Shown piece by piece: positions 6,035 to 6,926 of a DNA stretch of 6,926 nucleotides. Where the stretch lies: the NCBI GenBank assembly GCA_019308705.1, contig JAFDHW010000171.1:1-6926 (forward strand), written 5' to 3'. This stretch comes from Deltaproteobacteria bacterium. GTDB taxonomy: Bacteria > Desulfobacterota > Desulfobacteria > Desulfobacterales > Desulfatibacillaceae. A program made the translations under genes and the position numbers. The notes beneath the pieces are model-generated. The model was not told where the DNA came from, made no database searches, and worked only from the letters and a program-made list of their open reading frames with translations. Position 1 is the first letter of the stretch, and each line of letters starts with the position of its first letter.

Positions 6035-6700
6035 ATGTACACCAGGGCACTCAAGGACAAGCGATCCAAGACGGTCCAGCGCATCATCGAGGCGGCCACG
6101 AACGTGTTCGCCGACGTGGGATACAACGGCGCCCGGGTGGATGAAATCGCCAAGAAGGCCGGAGTGAACAAGGCCACCATCTACTACCACATCGGCGACA
6201 AGGAGGCCCTGTACGCCCAAGTGCTCCACGATGTCACCGAGGACGCGGCCGAACGCATCGAAACCTCGGTGGAAAAGGCGACAACCCCCACGGACAAGCT
6301 GAAGGCCTACTTTCTGGCCATTGCCCAAACCGTGGACGAGCATCCTTCCTTAGCCCCCCTCATGATGCGGGAGGTGGCCTCGGGCGGCCAGAACCTGCCC
6401 GTGGTCATCGCCGAGGACCTGGTGCGCATCTACGCCATCCTGACCGACATCATGAAGGAAGGGGCGGCCTCGGGCGAGTTCGTGCCGGCGGGCACCCTGC
6501 CCGTGCACCTTCTGTACCTGGGCCCCTTGATCTTTCACAAGAACCTGGAAGCCTGCTGGAAGACCAACCCCGGGGTGGCCGAGGTGTTCGCCCGGCTGGA
6601 CGAAGAAATCTACCGCGACTTCGGCCAGAACATCGAGGCCAGGGCCGCCGACGAGATCCTGCGGCTGGTCCTGCGTGCGGTGGAGACCAACAGAAAATGA
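6035..6700 (+). CDS. TetR/AcrR-family transcriptional regulator
   Basis: This is a 221-residue DNA-binding repressor, a normal length for the family. Residues about 14-60 form the N-terminal helix-turn-helix domain: a first helix IIEAATNVFADVGY (17-30), then VDEIAKKAGVNKATIYYHIG (35-54) and the usual DKEALY (55-60). The C-terminal part (about 70-215) is helical and contains HPSLAPLMMRE, typical of ligand-binding and dimerisation domains of AcrR-type regulators. The ligand cannot be read from it. AGGAG (6023-6027) stands 7 bases before the ATG. The gene is divergent from the activase gene across 334 bp containing two palindromes, so control of that gene and of itself is the natural inference. 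TetR regulators of acyl-CoA or aromatic metabolism bind acyl-CoAs or drugs; either is possible here. The gene ends 20 bp before repeat copy 3. Confidence 0.93.
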   Translation: MYTRALKDKRSKTVQRIIEAATNVFADVGYNGARVDEIAKKAGVNKATIYYHIGDKEALYAQVLHDVTEDAAERIETSVEKATTPTDKLKAYFLAIAQTVDEHPSLAPLMMREVASGGQNLPVVIAEDLVRIYAILTDIMKEGAASGEFVPAGTLPVHLLYLGPLIFHKNLEACWKTNPGVAEVFARLDEEIYRDFGQNIEARAADEILRLVLRAVETNRK

Positions 6701-6704
6701 CCGT

Positions 6705-6718
6705 CCCCTGAACCGGGG
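6705..6718 (+). other. Short GC hairpin after the tetR stop codon
   Basis: CCCC (6705-6708) pairs with GGGG (6715-6718) around TGAACC. No T-run follows; the repeat element begins two bases later. It could be the stem of a former terminator, with termination now provided by the element. The stem is short, so the call is weak. Confidence 0.3.
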
Positions 6719-6719
6719 C

Positions 6720-6926
6720 CTAGCCCGAATTATTCATGAAAAATTTCACCGAATAAAATATTTATATGGATTTAAACAGGTTAAGTGCCAATTGAAGGGT
6801 CCTTGAAAAATACACGCTGTTTATTTGAGGAATGCTGACATTGGTGAAATTTTTCACCCTTCCGGCGAGCCCGATTCACGCGATAGCTGCGTCAGGAGGG
6901 GGTCGCGGTACAAAAGTACAGCTTCC
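6720..6926 (+). mobile_element. MITE-like repeat, copy 3 (cut by the window end)
   Basis: It begins CTAGCCCGAATTATTCATGA, identical over this stretch to the left end of copy 2. The AT-rich left part (6720-6809) differs from copy 2 at 4 of 90 positions. A 55-bp segment (6810-6864) absent from copy 2 follows, and then the GC-rich hairpin part from 6865 on, cut off by the window. The first 60 bases from 6867 match copy 1 with one difference. By comparison with copy 1 the element should end near 6978, giving about 259 bp. Its orientation equals that of copy 1 and is opposite to copy 2. It begins 20 bp after the tetR stop codon. Confidence 0.82.
6810..6864 (+). other. 55-bp segment present only in repeat copy 3
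   Basis: This segment lies exactly between the two parts of the repeat that are adjacent in copy 2 (apart from the shared GC at 6865-6866). It contains GGTGAAATTTTTCACC (6843-6858), a 7-bp stem with a 2-base loop. The bases GGTGAAATTTTTCA (6843-6856) are the exact reverse complement of TGAAAAATTTCACC near the element's left end (6737-6750). The left 140 bp of copy 3 therefore form an inverted-repeat unit of their own. It may be the older full form, with copy 2 a deletion derivative, or a later insertion. Confidence 0.6.

Overview
The window is GC-rich bacterial DNA holding three protein genes and three copies of an apparently undescribed, MITE-like inverted-repeat element. The organism is probably an anaerobe of the Desulfobacterota (former Deltaproteobacteria) or a relative. 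The main reason is the 1446-residue fused acyl-CoA dehydratase activase/reductase-like protein, a type common in strict anaerobes. No rRNA or other phylogenetic marker is present, so this assignment is an inference.

Layout. Positions 1-112 are the right part of repeat copy 1, cut by the window start. Positions 113-414 are non-coding leader with one strong GC hairpin. Positions 415-1140 (+) encode an exported FKBP-type (Mip/FkpA-like) peptidyl-prolyl isomerase. Repeat copy 2, complete and 204 bp long, occupies 1137-1340 in inverted orientation and supplies the FKBP stop codon. Positions 1360-5700 (-) encode the activase-like protein, convergent with the FKBP gene. Positions 5701-6034 are a divergent intergenic region with candidate promoters on both strands and two inverted repeats that look like operators. 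Positions 6035-6700 (+) encode a TetR/AcrR-family repressor. Repeat copy 3 starts at 6720, 20 bp after the TetR stop, and runs off the window end. It carries a 55-bp segment that copy 2 lacks.

How the parts may work together. The TetR gene and the activase gene are divergently transcribed from one 334-bp region with palindromes next to each promoter. The simplest reading is that the TetR protein controls the activase gene and itself, probably in response to an acyl-CoA or aromatic/fatty-acid-type ligand; this ligand class is a guess. The activase has two ASKHA ATPase-like domains, an internal cysteine cluster and C-terminal DUF2229/2-hydroxyacyl-CoA-dehydratase-like regions. It therefore looks like an ATP-driven electron-injection machine with its electron acceptor module fused on. 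The FKBP gene shows no functional link to the other two; it is separated from them by the repeat and lies between two inverted copies of it.

The most interesting unexplained signal is the repeat family. Its ends are matching terminal inverted repeats (CTARCCCGRATTATTCAYG), its interior folds into a long hairpin, it has no transposase, and it sits directly at the 3' ends of genes.
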